Source: Sphagnum magellanicum
Lineage: Eukaryota; Streptophyta; Sphagnopsida; Sphagnales; Sphagnaceae
Assembly: GCA_021904315.1 (NCBI GenBank)
Contig: CM038915.1
Location: 13,020,001-13,084,000 of the forward strand
Direction of reading: 5' to 3'
DNA: 64,000 nucleotides
Part shown: piece by piece, positions 12,236 to 23,029 of the stretch
Layout of the letters: every line of letters starts with the position of its first letter
Position numbering within the stretch: the first letter of the stretch is position 1
Program-made: the position numbers and the translations under genes
Notes under the pieces: model-generated
Seen by the model: only the letters and a program-made list of their open reading frames with translations
What the model was told of the DNA's origin: nothing
Databases searched by the model: none

Positions 12236-13480
12236 TTGGAGGTATGTTTGTCAAAAGATTTATTAGGTGGGGGGCATGTTTACGACCACCTACCCCACCT
12301 ACATTATAACTTGAGGGGATTCTTTGAATTTTGGAACAGATGTACCAGTAGTAGTGTCATTACCATTTGTGTGGGACATGGAGGACATGTATGGCACCTC
12401 CAAAAGGCCTTGACAATTTTTGGGGGCGGTCGGCACCATCAAATTAGATGATTTCATTTGGGAATTCGATATTTAATGTGATATGTAACAATTGTGGAAT
12501 CCATAACACCTTTTTTAGCATGGAAAGGTTTATTCCAGTATTTAGAGGGACTGCCCATGGATGATTATCACAAGTGTTGTGATGCCCATGAGGTTGACAT
12601 TGAGGAGTGGCATCAATATTAGTCGCCAAATTAATTTTCCATCACCAAGGGTTGACTGGTTATGTCAATCCCTACTCCATCGACCACTATCACAAGGGCC
12701 AATGTGGGTCCTTCTATGCTGGGGGCAATGGTAGCGATCTGTATGTCAGGGCATGGGCTCTTCCCACTTTTAACCCTGTCACTGAATTTTTTAAGGAGCT
12801 TCACACTAATTACTAAGGTGTGAAGACTAAAAAATTTCGTACATTATAGGAGTTTCAATGCCAACCCCATGAGAGTTTGCAAAAAGCATACATGTGAATG
12901 CAGAAGTTGATGAATGTGACCAAGGGGGTCATAGAGGCCCAAGCTATCCAATTTTGGTATGGGATCTTGGAAAAGGACTTGAGGCGATGGGTGTGAAACA
13001 TAGTTTTCACCCAACTTACCTAGCCCACATTGGCATTGGTTTTCCAAATATCTGAGCACATTGAGCTCAACATGGTGGAAAAGAAGGTTGTTGCCCTAGG
13101 GTTTAATAAGAAAACCCTAAAACCTTCTCCTACCTTGTCAACTCAACAATGACGCGGTCAAACATCAAAAACTACACCACAAAAGGGCAAGGGGCCCAAA
13201 TAGGAACTCGATGGGGGTTCTCATCCTACACTGTTGAACAAGGGAGAGAACATAAGTGTTGGAGGTGTGGTGGGTTGCATTGAAAGAAAGATTATCCTAG
13301 TCCTTTTCAAGCGACCACCTCCAGCCCCAATCATAGCCAACTTTGTTCCGATTGCAAGGTATATGGCCGTGATGTACACCATTACTTCATGTTTCATCCA
13401 GAGTTGTAGCAAGGTCAATCCTAAACGGGAAATGTCGGGAAGTCCCTAGGTTTTAGCAAAGGCTAGAAGGTGAAATGTGC
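12236..13480 (+). pseudogene. Ty3/gypsy gag relic with CCHC zinc knuckle
   Basis: Nucleocapsid/capsid precursor of the retroelement, decayed. A capsid-like stretch runs from about 12540, with EFFKELHTNY at about 12787-12816, QFWYGILEKDLRR at about 12950-12990 and ISEHIELNMVEKKVV at about 13051-13095. It is followed by a zinc-knuckle-like KCWRCGGLH then KKDYP (about 13257-13300), where the last Cys is Tyr and one codon is a stop. A second Cys-His cluster (CSDCKVYGRDVHHYFMFHPEL-like, 13349-13410) follows. Several TAA/TAG/TGA codons and at least one frameshift before the knuckle make it non-functional. It lies directly upstream of the protease, apart from inserted LTRs. Confidence 0.7.
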
Positions 13481-13601
13481 GGCCAATAAAGGGTCGGCCA
13501 CTAAATCAGCTCCAAACCAGTTCCCAATGTCATGGAGGCAGGGTGTGCACGTTTGGATGCGTTGGTGACAAGTATGGCATCCAGCATGGTGACATAGATG
13601 A

Positions 13602-14513
13602 TGTCGCAACCTTAGCCTTAGGCTCATGACTAAGGCAAAAGCTTGCAAGGGTGTGGGCCAAGAGTGAGCCTAGGAGTCACATTTCATGTTCCCAGGAGTG
13701 CAAAAGAATGTGAGGGAATGAACCTTCACATTCCTAAGTGAACTCCATTTTGGGAGTTGAAGTCCCAATGGACTCCCGAATTTCTAGAGGGCGATTGTAG
13801 GGGTCAAAATTCATTGGATTGACACATCTTTATATCATTTGAAAGATCTTGGAACGCAAATGCCTGAAATGAGCTCGTATGACCCATTTGGATACCTAAA
13901 ATACAAGTTATGGCCAAAAGAAGAATTGGGAGTCAAATTGGCAATTTGACTCCCAACCACTAAAAGTCAAGAATCAACCCAATTTCCTTGCGTGCAGGTG
14001 ACATGCAACATATTGTTAGAAAGCTCTGGATGAGGGCTACAACTTTGCTTAAGACCTCATTTCGATCGGAGGTCTGCACACAAAATTATGGGCCCCCAAA
14101 GTCGCAGGAGTCCCAAGTTTGGGAATTTCGGGACTCCCATTTGGGAGTCATGGGACAAAATGCCATTTGGATGTGGGCCTCGTGGAGAGGCACATAGTAT
14201 ACTATAAGGGGGAAGGTGGTGGCTTCCCCTAAGTCCGAGCCATGGTGAGTCTTGTGAGTCCAAGTTTGCCCGTGGCTCATCTTAGCACCAAAAGTGCTCC
14301 AATTATGCATTAACCAATTGGTTGCTTGGTTTGTGCAAGTCTATGTGAGTGATTGAAATGCTTGTCAATCTTCCTAGTCCCATCCCGGAGCTCTAGCATG
14401 CCCCTCTACGCCCGAAGTGTTGTGAGCTAAGGAACGTGTTTAACTTCCTATTATTTTGTTATTTCATCTTAAATTCACATTTGAGTCCATTGAGGAGGTT
14501 GGGAGTGCGTCTA
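13602..14513 (-). mobile_element. LTR family B, inverted copy
   Basis: A ~912-bp repeat in inverse orientation to the copies at 14781-15693 and 16769-17644. Read on the - strand it begins TAGACGCACTCCC near 14513 and ends near 13602 in GCTAAGGTTGCGACA, matching the TGATGCAC...AACA ends of the others (first G mutated to A). It probably inserted independently into the gag-protease region of the gypsy relic. Non-coding: open frames inside it are incidental. Confidence 0.75.
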
Positions 14514-14780
14514 ATGAAACCCATAACACCCATGTTAGGTGATTCTTCAACTTAAGGTTTCAACCTTGGACTTTTTTGTGGGGTTAGATTTTTAGGGCCA
14601 TTAAGTTTAGATGAGATCAAATTGAGTATTCCCGATGATCATGTTTTAAAAGCAGTGGGTGACCAAACCCTAGTTAAAGTTTTGACAACTACACCAATTA
14701 GTAGGGCAAATGTTTGAATGCAAAAACCACGAGGTGCTAACAAAATATTAAATCCTCAACGTGGGGAAGCCTAGTGTTAA
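14514..14780. other. 267-bp spacer between head-to-head LTRs
   Basis: Unique sequence between two inverted LTRs whose 5' ends face each other. It carries no recognised motif. It would be the loop if the arms paired. Confidence 0.4.
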
Positions 14781-15693
14781 TGATGCACCCCCAAGCTCCT
14801 CGATACATTCAACTACGAGTCCAAGGTGAAAACAATGAAAGGATAAAGCGTTGGGGTACGTTCCTTAGCTTGTAGCACTTCGAGGGTAGAGGGGCGTGCT
14901 AGAGCTCTAGGATGGGGACTAGGATGAGTGACAAGCGAGTCAATTATTCACACAAACTTGCACAAACCAAACAACAAGTTGGTTAGTGCATTGAAACATT
15001 TTTGGTGCACGGACGAACCACGGGCATACACGGACTCACAAGATTCATCATAGCCCGGGCTTGGGGGAAGCCCCCACCTTCCCCCTTATATTGTTTTCTA
15101 TGTCTAGCCATGGGGCTTGCACGCAAATGTCATTTTGTTTTGGGACTCCCAAGTTGGGAGTCCCGAAATTTCTGAAATTGGGATTCCTACAACTTTGGAG
15201 GCCCATAACTTTTTATGCAGACCTTTGATTGAGTGAGGTCTAATGCAAAGTTGTAGCCCTCATCAAGAGCTTTCCAATGATATGTGGAACGCCATTTGCA
15301 CACAAGTAAATCAAGGTAATTCCTGGTTTTTAATGGTCAAAAGTCAAATTGGTAGTTTGATTCTCGGCCCTTCATTTGGCCATAACTTATCTTTTAAGTA
15401 CACAAATGGGTCATGCAAACCCATTTCAAACATCTACGCCTCAAAAGATTTCCAATAATGTAAGGAACTTTTCGATCCAATGAGTTTTTACCCCTACTAT
15501 TACCTTTTAAAAATTCAAAAGTCCATCTAAACTCCAACTCCCAAAGTGGGAGCCCACTTGGGAGTGTGTGGGTTCATTCCCTCACTCTCTCACACTCCCG
15601 GGAGCATGAAATGTGACTCCCGAGCTTCACTTTTAGCCCGCACCTTTGCAAGCCCTTTACCTTTATCGCAAGCCCAAGGCTAGGGTTGTAACA
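14781..15693 (+). mobile_element. LTR family B, direct copy 1
   Basis: Starts TGATGCACCCCCAAGC and ends GGCTAGGGTTGTAACA, giving TG...CA ends typical of LTRs; length 913 bp. It contains a perfect hairpin GGGACTCCC-AAGTT-GGGAGTCCC (about 15139-15161) and many other ACTCCC/GGGAGT words. A clean target-site duplication is not seen at this copy. Confidence 0.75.
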
Positions 15694-16768
15694 ATCAAAT
15701 TCGTCTGCCATAATCCTTCACGTTGATTGACATAATCTGCACCTTGATGGACGCATCCAACCCCAATAGGGGATCGATTATGACCACTAGATTATCTGAT
15801 TCCACTTCAAGAGTTCAAGCACCCAATAGTCTGTTCGGGGTGGTCAAGTTGGTGTGCCAAACACCATTGTTTTTTGTTATGACTTTGGCAATGCCTAACT
15901 TCCGATCGGCTATAGTATTTCGGATGGCAACCACATGATGTGATTAGGTGGATACACTAAGGATGGTGGCTACATTTGTTGAAGATTTCCAAGAAATCTT
16001 ATTCAACCAACCATATGTTGGCCAACCACTTGTTATGGCGGTACCACCTTGGCATGTCATAGTAGTCAAACTCCAAGAGCTTCTAGCATGCCCACCCATT
16101 GATTAAATAAGAGTTCTACCTGGTGTAATGGTGGTGTGGAATCAGGAAAATGTTTTTCAAATGAAGGGGGCTTCAAGATGATATTATCACCCCAAAGGAT
16201 ATTATTGGATTCAAGAACACAACCTTTGATGTTGGGCAAAGCGATATTGGAGGGTTTAAGGTTGACCGATGCTAATTTGGAACCATGTTCGTACCAAATC
16301 TTGACGTCAATGGGTGGGTCAAAGAGAGCTCAGGGGATAACTAAACATAAGGTTGTCATTAAGGTTAATCATGTTAAACCTATAGATTATACCATGGTCC
16401 ATGTTAAAACAATGGTTACAAAGGCTACATCGTATGCTGTGCTAGTTAGGGGGGTAGTCTTGTACCTATTGGGAGTCACTTGGATTTATGGGAGGAGATT
16501 GTTTATTATCAACTACGATGGCAAATAAGAGATAATTGTAAGGCTTTTTTGCCAATTACTTTCATTGGGGGGCATGTAGGAAAATATAACAATATAACAA
16601 TGTTAACAAGATTTTCAAGGCTTCCTGATGGTTTTGATTTGTTGGAGGGCAATGTCCATGCTATGGATAGCTCCCCTACTCATGAGTTGAAGATGCGAGG
16701 TGCTCAGGTTGGGCCATTCATTTAGGGTTCATCACGTGATCCTCCACCATCATGGGGAACGTTGTTGG
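15694..16768 (+). pseudogene. Retroviral-type aspartic protease relic (gypsy pol)
   Basis: Retroelement protease that would cleave the Gag-Pol polyprotein. The diagnostic stretch is ILLDSRTQPLMLGKA (about 16199-16245), corresponding to the family's LLDSG active site with Gly replaced by Arg. Downstream PCSYQILTSMGGS (about 16290-16325) and YAVLVRGVVLYLLG (about 16433-16473) fit the flap and C-terminal ILVG-like part, followed by GFDLLEGN (16630-16655) in a linker. It is inactive through the Gly change and frameshifts. The relic continues after the solo LTR at 16769-17644. Confidence 0.65.
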
Positions 16769-17644
16769 TGATGCACCCCAAGCTCCTTGATGGACTCAAC
16801 TACGAGTCCAAAGGTGAAGACAATGGAAGGAGAAAAAGTTGGGGCATGTTCCCTAGTTCGCAACACTTCAGGGGTAGAAGGTTGTGCTAGAGCTCCAGGA
16901 TGGGACTAGGAAAAGTGACAAGGAATTCAATTACTCACATGGACTTGCACAAACCAAACAACAAGTTGGTTAGTGCATAGTTAGAGCACCTTTAATGCAC
17001 AGACAAACCAAGGGCAAACACGGATTCACAAAACTCACCATGGCCCAGACTTGGGGGAAGCCACCACCTTCCCCCCTTACAGTATATTTTATGTTTGGCC
17101 ACATGACCAACACCCAAATGTCATTTTGTCCCAGGACTCCCAAGTGGGAGTTTCGAAATTCCCAAAATTGGGACTCCTACGACTTTGGAGGCCCATAACT
17201 TTATGTGTGGACCTCTTATTGAGGTGAGGTTTAAAGCAAAATTATAGCCCTCATTGAAAACTTTCCAATAGTATGTGGCACAATGCCACATGCATGCAAG
17301 GAAATCAAGGCGATTCTAGACTTTTAGTGGTTGGGAGTTAAATCGGAAAATACTCAAATGGGTTATGCAACCCCATTTTAGACATCTACGTTCCAAGAAA
17401 TTTTTAATGATATAAGGAACTTTTCAATCCAATGAGTTTTGACCCTTGTAATTACCCTCTAAAGATTTGGAAGTCTATTGGGACTCCAACTCCCAAAGTG
17501 GGAGCTCATTTGGGAGTGTGGGGTTCATTCCCTCACACTCTCTTGCACTCCTAGGAATATGAAATGTGACTCTTAAGCTCACTCTTGGCCTGCAACTTTG
17601 CAAGCCCTTGCCTTGGTTGCGAGCCCAAGGCTAGGGTTATGACA
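16769..17644 (+). mobile_element. LTR family B, direct copy 2 (solo LTR with near-TSD)
   Basis: 876 bp, TGATGCACCCC...GGTTATGACA. The 5 bases before it are GTTGG (16764-16768) and the 5 after are GTTGA (17645-17649), a 4/5 match consistent with a 5-bp target-site duplication. Reading across the gap suggests insertion into the protease-methyltransferase linker. No internal region accompanies it, so it is best read as a solo LTR. Confidence 0.75.
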
Positions 17645-18790
17645 GTTGAAACTTTAGGCTGATACAAGACATTATTTTCATAAGGCTTAGTGCATTCTAC
17701 CATCACCGAGCCCACAAGTACCTATAGATCCATGCCATGGACCACTTGGTTTATAACTTTTGGATTCTAGGGTTATTTAATGGCATATTTTCAAGGATGG
17801 GATTTGTCTAGTAAAGTTTTTTGGAGGCATTAATTTCGGCCTTGCAATGGTCCTTCAATTGGGCATCATGGTTCACTGATACCATTACGTGGAGAAGGAT
17901 CTTCAAATTCGGCAAGTCTTCATGCACCATATTATGATGTTGCGACAACAACATTTTCGGTTGTTGCATGCATCAGCAGTCCAAAGTTACCAACGCACCT
18001 TATCAAATAACATCACATTGTTAGGGGTGCAATATTTGGATAGGATCGAACTAGTGGACTTGGTCATATTAGGATGTTGTGTTAGGGTTTATCACATGGC
18101 ACAGGTCAAGGACTTTCATACCCCAGATCAGGGTTATTTTGGGAGTTAATTCGAATGCTATAATATTTGCAAACCTTTCAATTACATTCATGTGCATATG
18201 TGTTGGAAAATGTCCCACCTTTGGGGGATTATCGGCCAGTTATATTGGCAACATGGAAACAAATTAAAGCTTGGATTGGGAAGTTAGTGCAAGTGGATGT
18301 TGCAGCTGTTGGTTCATGTGCCCACCACTTTCAATGGCTATGGACTAACCTAGCTTTGCCAAAGGTATTTTAGAGCGCATATCCATTCATTTCAAAGTCA
18401 CCCACATGCTTGGTGGATGATATTTTGGATCCAAGATGACATTTTTCAACCATTCAATATGATGATCGACCGCCTTTAGCTATGGTCAACAGGGTTGGCC
18501 TACCTTGGGTAGCACTACTTACTCTTTTGAGTTTTTTGTGTTCTCACACATTTCAGGATGGCAGTCCAAGCATGATTTGGGACGTTAATTCATCCAAGAT
18601 GGAAGAGCTCAATGCTGATGAATGAGAATGAGCTATGGGATTTTGCACAAACACCATAGTTGTGCAAGGGATTTTCGAAGGTGCTCGTAGATGGATATTG
18701 GGACAAGTTATGGATCTTACCTATTTCACATGGATATTTAACTTTTGTTGGGTTGAACAAGTCTGATTTGCATAGTTTTTCCCTCCAACC
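17645..18790 (+). pseudogene. C5-cytosine DNA methyltransferase domain inside gypsy pol
   Basis: A DNMT-like domain that in life would transfer a methyl group from S-adenosylmethionine to cytosine C5. The motifs appear in canonical order: motif I FFGGINFGLAMVLQLGI (17817-17867, SAM binding); VDLVILG just before motif IV (about 18054-18074); the catalytic Cys codon TGT at 18080-18082, followed by a stop in place of the usual Gln and then GLSHGTGQGLSYPRSGLF; motif VI LENVPPLGD (ENV at 18206-18214); a motif VIII-like AHHFQWLWTNL (18320-18352), where the two expected Arg are His and Gln; and a motif IX/X-like AMGF...ILGQVMDL (about 18632-18717). A one-base deletion at about 18078 shifts the frame right before the catalytic Cys. 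Motifs IV to X stay in a single frame. The order of motifs looks closer to DNMT3 or bacterial types than to the rearranged DRM order. It sits between protease and RT of the same element. Confidence 0.8.
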
Positions 18791-18844
18791 CACCTTTGCT
18801 CTACTTTTGTTACACCTACATCTGGGTCAGCTATGATGGTGCAA

Positions 18845-18868
18845 GGGGGGGGGGGGGGGGGTGGGGGG
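18845..18868 (+). repeat. Poly-G tract
   Basis: 17 consecutive G, one T, then 6 G, in the methyltransferase-RT linker. A likely slippage site and a possible cause of the frame change between these domains. Confidence 0.9.
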
Positions 18869-19079
18869 AAACATCCTTGGCATTTATGGGATCATGGATT
18901 TATGGTAATGGGAAGGAGGTTTTTGATGTGGGGGCGCTAGGGCATTATAGTGTTACGCCACCTTTTGCATAATAATCACAAGCTTCACCCTCAACCTTGA
19001 TTATTGGGGATGTGTTATCATTTCAACGCAAGGTATAAGAGATCGTAGAGTCATGGGAACCATATATTGGTCCTACAGT

Positions 19080-20085
19080 TACAAAATATGAGGTGCAAGA
19101 AATACAACGGCTATTGCAAGATCATGTTGGTTGTTTGCTTTCAGTTTGAAAAAATTAAAACAGTTGAGAAAATAAGAGGTCCAAATTGTATTGGAGGATG
19201 ATTATCCTATTTTTAAATGACCTTATAGGTTGAATGAGATGGAGAAGGCCTTAGTTCAAGCTCGGACAATAGAATTCTTGGATGCAAGCTTGGTGGAACT
19301 ATTAAGAGGTGATTATGCTTTAACCATTGTGATGTTAGCTAAAAAGGATATTTTTGGCAATTGGACGGAGTGATGCATGTGTGAGGATTATTGCCCAATC
19401 AACAAGCGCATGCATTTGAACAAGTATGCCATGCCCTTTCTGTAAAAGACTTTTGATACCCTTGGTCAAGCTAAGGTTTTTAGTACCTTCGACTTGACAT
19501 TTGGCTACCATCAGTTGGCATTGAGGGAAGGTGACAAGGTCAAGATGGCATTTTGGGGAATCGATCCTCATGGGAAAGATTGTTTGTACCAATGGCAATT
19601 TTTGCCATTTGGTTTAAAGAATGCCCCTGTAGAATTTTAGAGGGTGATGGATCAGGTGTTAGTAGGACTTGGTTTTGCCAAATGCTACATCGATGACATT
19701 ATCGTCTTCAGCCCAACAATAAAAGATCACGAACATCATCTCCAGGAGGTACTTAGAAGACTTAAGGATCATAACCTTAAGTTTCATCTAAGCAAGCATT
19801 GGTTTTTCCAAACACATGTGGAATACTTGGGTCACATGATTTATCCTGGTGGATTGGGGGTACAAAAGGCCAAGGTTGAAGCCATTTCATAGGTACCCCA
19901 GCCAACAAATGTCAATCGGTTATAAGCCTTTTTAAGCTTGTGTAATTATTACCAGAGATTTGTTAAATGATTTAGTAGCATTGCTAAACCTTTAATTAGG
20001 TTGACGTAAATTGACTAGGAGTATGTTTGGGGTGAGGAGCAGGAGCAGGCATTTTAGGAATTGAAGGCCAGGCTTTCCTTAGCCC
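19080..20085 (+). pseudogene. Ty3/gypsy reverse transcriptase relic
   Basis: RNA/DNA-directed DNA polymerase of the retroelement. Seen in order: STFDLTFGYHQL (first catalytic Asp, about 19480-19515), LPFGLKNAP (about 19602-19628), the active-site box YIDDIIVFS (about 19686-19712), YLGHMI (about 19827-19845), and connection-region residues YYQRFVK (about 19948-19968). Gypsy rather than copia is indicated by YIDD with this spacing and by the RT-RNaseH-IN order. In-frame stops occur (TAG after APVEF near 19637; TAG near 19890). Confidence 0.88.
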
Positions 20086-20089
20086 CCAA

Positions 20090-20525
20090 CTTGAGGCGAC
20101 CCATTCGAGGATGTCTTTTTTAGTTACATACTGATTAGAGTACTTTAAAGCTAAAAGTCATGCTTACCCAACTAGATGATGATGGTCGAAAGTTTGTGGT
20201 GGCATATGTTAATCAATCCAACAATAAGACAAAGGTGAGGTATAATTCATATGAGGGGGAATGCATCACTATTGTTTGGGCGGTTTCTTATTTCCAGTGC
20301 TATTTGTATGTTAGCCCATTTATCTTTCACTAGCCCTTAAAGTTTTTTATGGAATGAGATCGACTCACAGGCGAGTTGGCTAGGTGGGCGCTTATCTTAC
20401 AGGAGTACGATTTTGATATTGTTCATAGGGTTGGTAGGGTTAATTGAAATGCCGATGGGTTGAATCAAAACCCAAGTTCTAGCAAGGAGGATACCACATG
20501 TGCCAGGTGGCATGGAGAGGTGAAT
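20090..20525 (+). pseudogene. Retroelement RNase H relic
   Basis: RNase H domain following RT in the same frame. It shows the LHTD-x-STL start (about 20125-20150), DDDGRKFVVAYVNQS (about 20175-20220), YNSYEGECITIVWAV (about 20241-20285), and the tail LARWALILQEYDFDIVH (about 20377-20428), typical of gypsy RNase H C-termini. Stops interrupt it (for example TAG near 20339). It would degrade the RNA strand of the RNA/DNA hybrid. Confidence 0.8.
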
Positions 20526-21195
20526 TTGGAGGCTATGCCATGATGGCATGCTTTTACATACCCATGTACTTTGTTGGGATGTTATGGGGATGTACCTTAG
20601 GGCAACATGGGTGGTGGGAATTCCCAAAGTGATGATGACGAGTTAGAAGGCAATAGTGCCATGGACATCCATCTAAATTTACATGTTATTGCATATTTAC
20701 AAGTCGGTGAGGTTTCGGTGGGATTGACATCCAAGGAATGAGATTAGGTTGTCCACATGGCAAAATTGTTTCGATGGGAACGTGATTCAATATTACGGGT
20801 GTAGATAGATCAGCACGTACAGGTAGTACCATGCCCAAAGCAATGTGAGGGCCTTGTACAACATGCTCATGAGGAGTTGGGCCATTTTGGGGTTTGACAA
20901 ACCTATAGTTTGTTCTAGGCACATTATTGGTGGTGTGGGATGCAACTATAGGTTAAGTAGTTTGTTTTTTGGTGTGTGGTGTGTGATCAAGTATCAACAT
21001 CATTCAAAACACTAACACCCCAACTACAACCCTTATTAATTATGGGGTTGCATTATCGATGGAGCTTGGATTTTGTTGGCCCATTCAGTTTGACACTTTG
21101 ACATAATCGTTATGTTTTGGTTATGATCGAGCATTTCTCCAAGTGGTTGGAGTTGATACCCTTGCCATATCACAATAATGAAAAAGTTGCATGTG
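20526..21195 (+). pseudogene. Integrase relic, N-terminal part
   Basis: Integrase N-terminus of the same element. The zinc-binding HHCC module is visible as HEELGHFG (about 20860-20895) and CVVCDQV (about 20974-20995). The first catalytic Asp lies in SLDFVGPF (about 21063-21090). The frame is the same as RT. The coding path breaks at VAC (21186-21195), where a 2.66-kb insertion begins. Confidence 0.8.
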
Positions 21196-21710
21196 AGCCA
21201 TGGATTATAGCTCAATAGTTAGTTAAGCCTTAGTTCCGTAATTTTCTTTAGTACTAATGATTAGAATGCTTATAAGCCTCCAAGTAGTGATTATTAATAG
21301 TTGAATTAGCCTTTGTGATATTTCGAGGCATATAATACTTTCGTTATTTTAGTTGATGTAACGTTTAATCAGTTAAGCACCTAGTAAACCTTTTAGAGTA
21401 CATTATCCCTTTTATGTTGAAGAGAAGGGAAAGGGGATGTAGAATTAGATGTGATTTATTAATAGATAGGAAATACAAGCCATAATTAACAATAATATTT
21501 CGCCATGACAAGGTTAAGTTACTCTGTAGAAGAATCTTCAAACACTAATGATGTACTTGTAAGATTGTTAGGATGTAGTCTTAGTACATCTTTATTTAGT
21601 TTCATTTCTATCAGTCTTCTAAATAGAATTAATTCAAACTTAAGTATTAAACACTTCCGCCTGAATAGCCTCAGGTGAATTACAACTGAATAACTGACTT
21701 AAAGGATAGA

Positions 21711-22123
21711 TCACAGTTGTAAAAAATCTAGGATGCGGCGAATGGTGCGAGCGAGGTACTCGGCTCGATGCTCCAGGGGAAGTGGGTTGATCGGGCCTCG
21801 TAGCCAATGATAATGGCCATCACCGGGAACCCACGTTCGACAATGGAGATGGACATCATCATCTTCGCATTGGCACTCTTCAAATCTTTCTGGCGCGGCT
21901 CCACGAGTAAGAACAAACTCTAAATAAATTGCTAAAACACATGGGTTAGGAGACAATCGACGATCCCACACCGAACGAACGACTTGAGTGCGCACCACTC
22001 TCCTGGGCGGTTCTTCTTCGCGCGGCCGTTGAGAAACATTCAAATCGAACGGTGCTTCTTCAAGTTCTTCTTGTTATACAGGTGTGACTGGAGGATTTGA
22101 AGGCGTAGTGTCATCGTCCGCCA
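21711..22123 (-). pseudogene. Small unknown ORF with early stop, inside the insertion
   Basis: Starts at ATG (22123-22121) as MADDDTTPSNPPVTPV, then a TAA, then an uninterrupted 121-codon stretch to 21711. It is Arg/Glu/Pro-rich at first (RPREEEPPRRVVRTQVV), then has a denser segment with Cys and His (CQCEDDDVHLHCRTW). Local GC is higher than the flanks. I do not recognise the family. It could be a transposon ORF or a captured host fragment. Confidence 0.4.
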
Positions 22124-23029
22124 TGACTAATTGCGCCTACATCAACAAAAAACCAAGGAGGTGCAAACAAGGTGGTACTTGCGTTCAAAAAAGGGTCGAG
22201 GCCTTTTTATTTAACAAATTAGGGTAGGCGTAAAGTGTGGGAATGACGGCGGAACTTCATCAAAACTCGAACACCTTAGATCTAAGGGATTCATCAAACC
22301 CTAAATTCAACGGTGGATCTAGAAGTGTGTGAGAGTTTTCTTTTGTGATGCAAATTGTAATTTCGATTTACTATGTACTACATAGTTAATTAGTGCATAA
22401 TAAAGTAAATAGGTAGGGAATATCAAGGAGTAAATATTACACGGAAATGTTACTTCAACCATTGAATTAGTCAAGTAAGAACTCAAGGACTCTTCCTTGT
22501 TACTACCGATAATTTATCCTAGTAGTTAGTTATTTGAAGTAATTAGGATGAAGAAGTAGGATGTGAGGGTCAACGGACGGAAAAGATAAGGATCAAGCAA
22601 GAGACCTCATCAAGATATCCAAGATAAAGGGGAGATTGGATCCTCCAATCCCATTAGTCATGAGGATTGTTATCCTCTTTGATTGGAGGATGAAATATCT
22701 CTTGTGTTCCATTGGGCCCAAGGATTCTCATCCTAATTTCAATTGGATGGCCATTCATTCTCAAATTCTCATTGGCCCTTGAAGGATGAGGAGGCCATTG
22801 ATTGGTGCAAAGGGATTTCAAAGCTTTCATTGGACAAAGGGAACAAGCTCAAGGAAGGTCATGGAGGCTTACCAAGGCGGAAGGCATTGTGTGTATGTGA
22901 AAAAAAGAGAAGGAAGAGGAGAATGAAGTGTGAGAAAGGTTGTTAGTTCTTGTGTGTGGGAGGTGTTCATGGAAAGGTTATGAAAAAATGAAGCATGGAA
23001 TGGAGTTGTGTGTAGCAAGTATTGTAATG

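Noticed and set aside
13988-14310. Overlapping open frames on both strands
   Set aside because: They lie inside a non-coding LTR repeat. The same region in the other LTR copies is not open in the same way.
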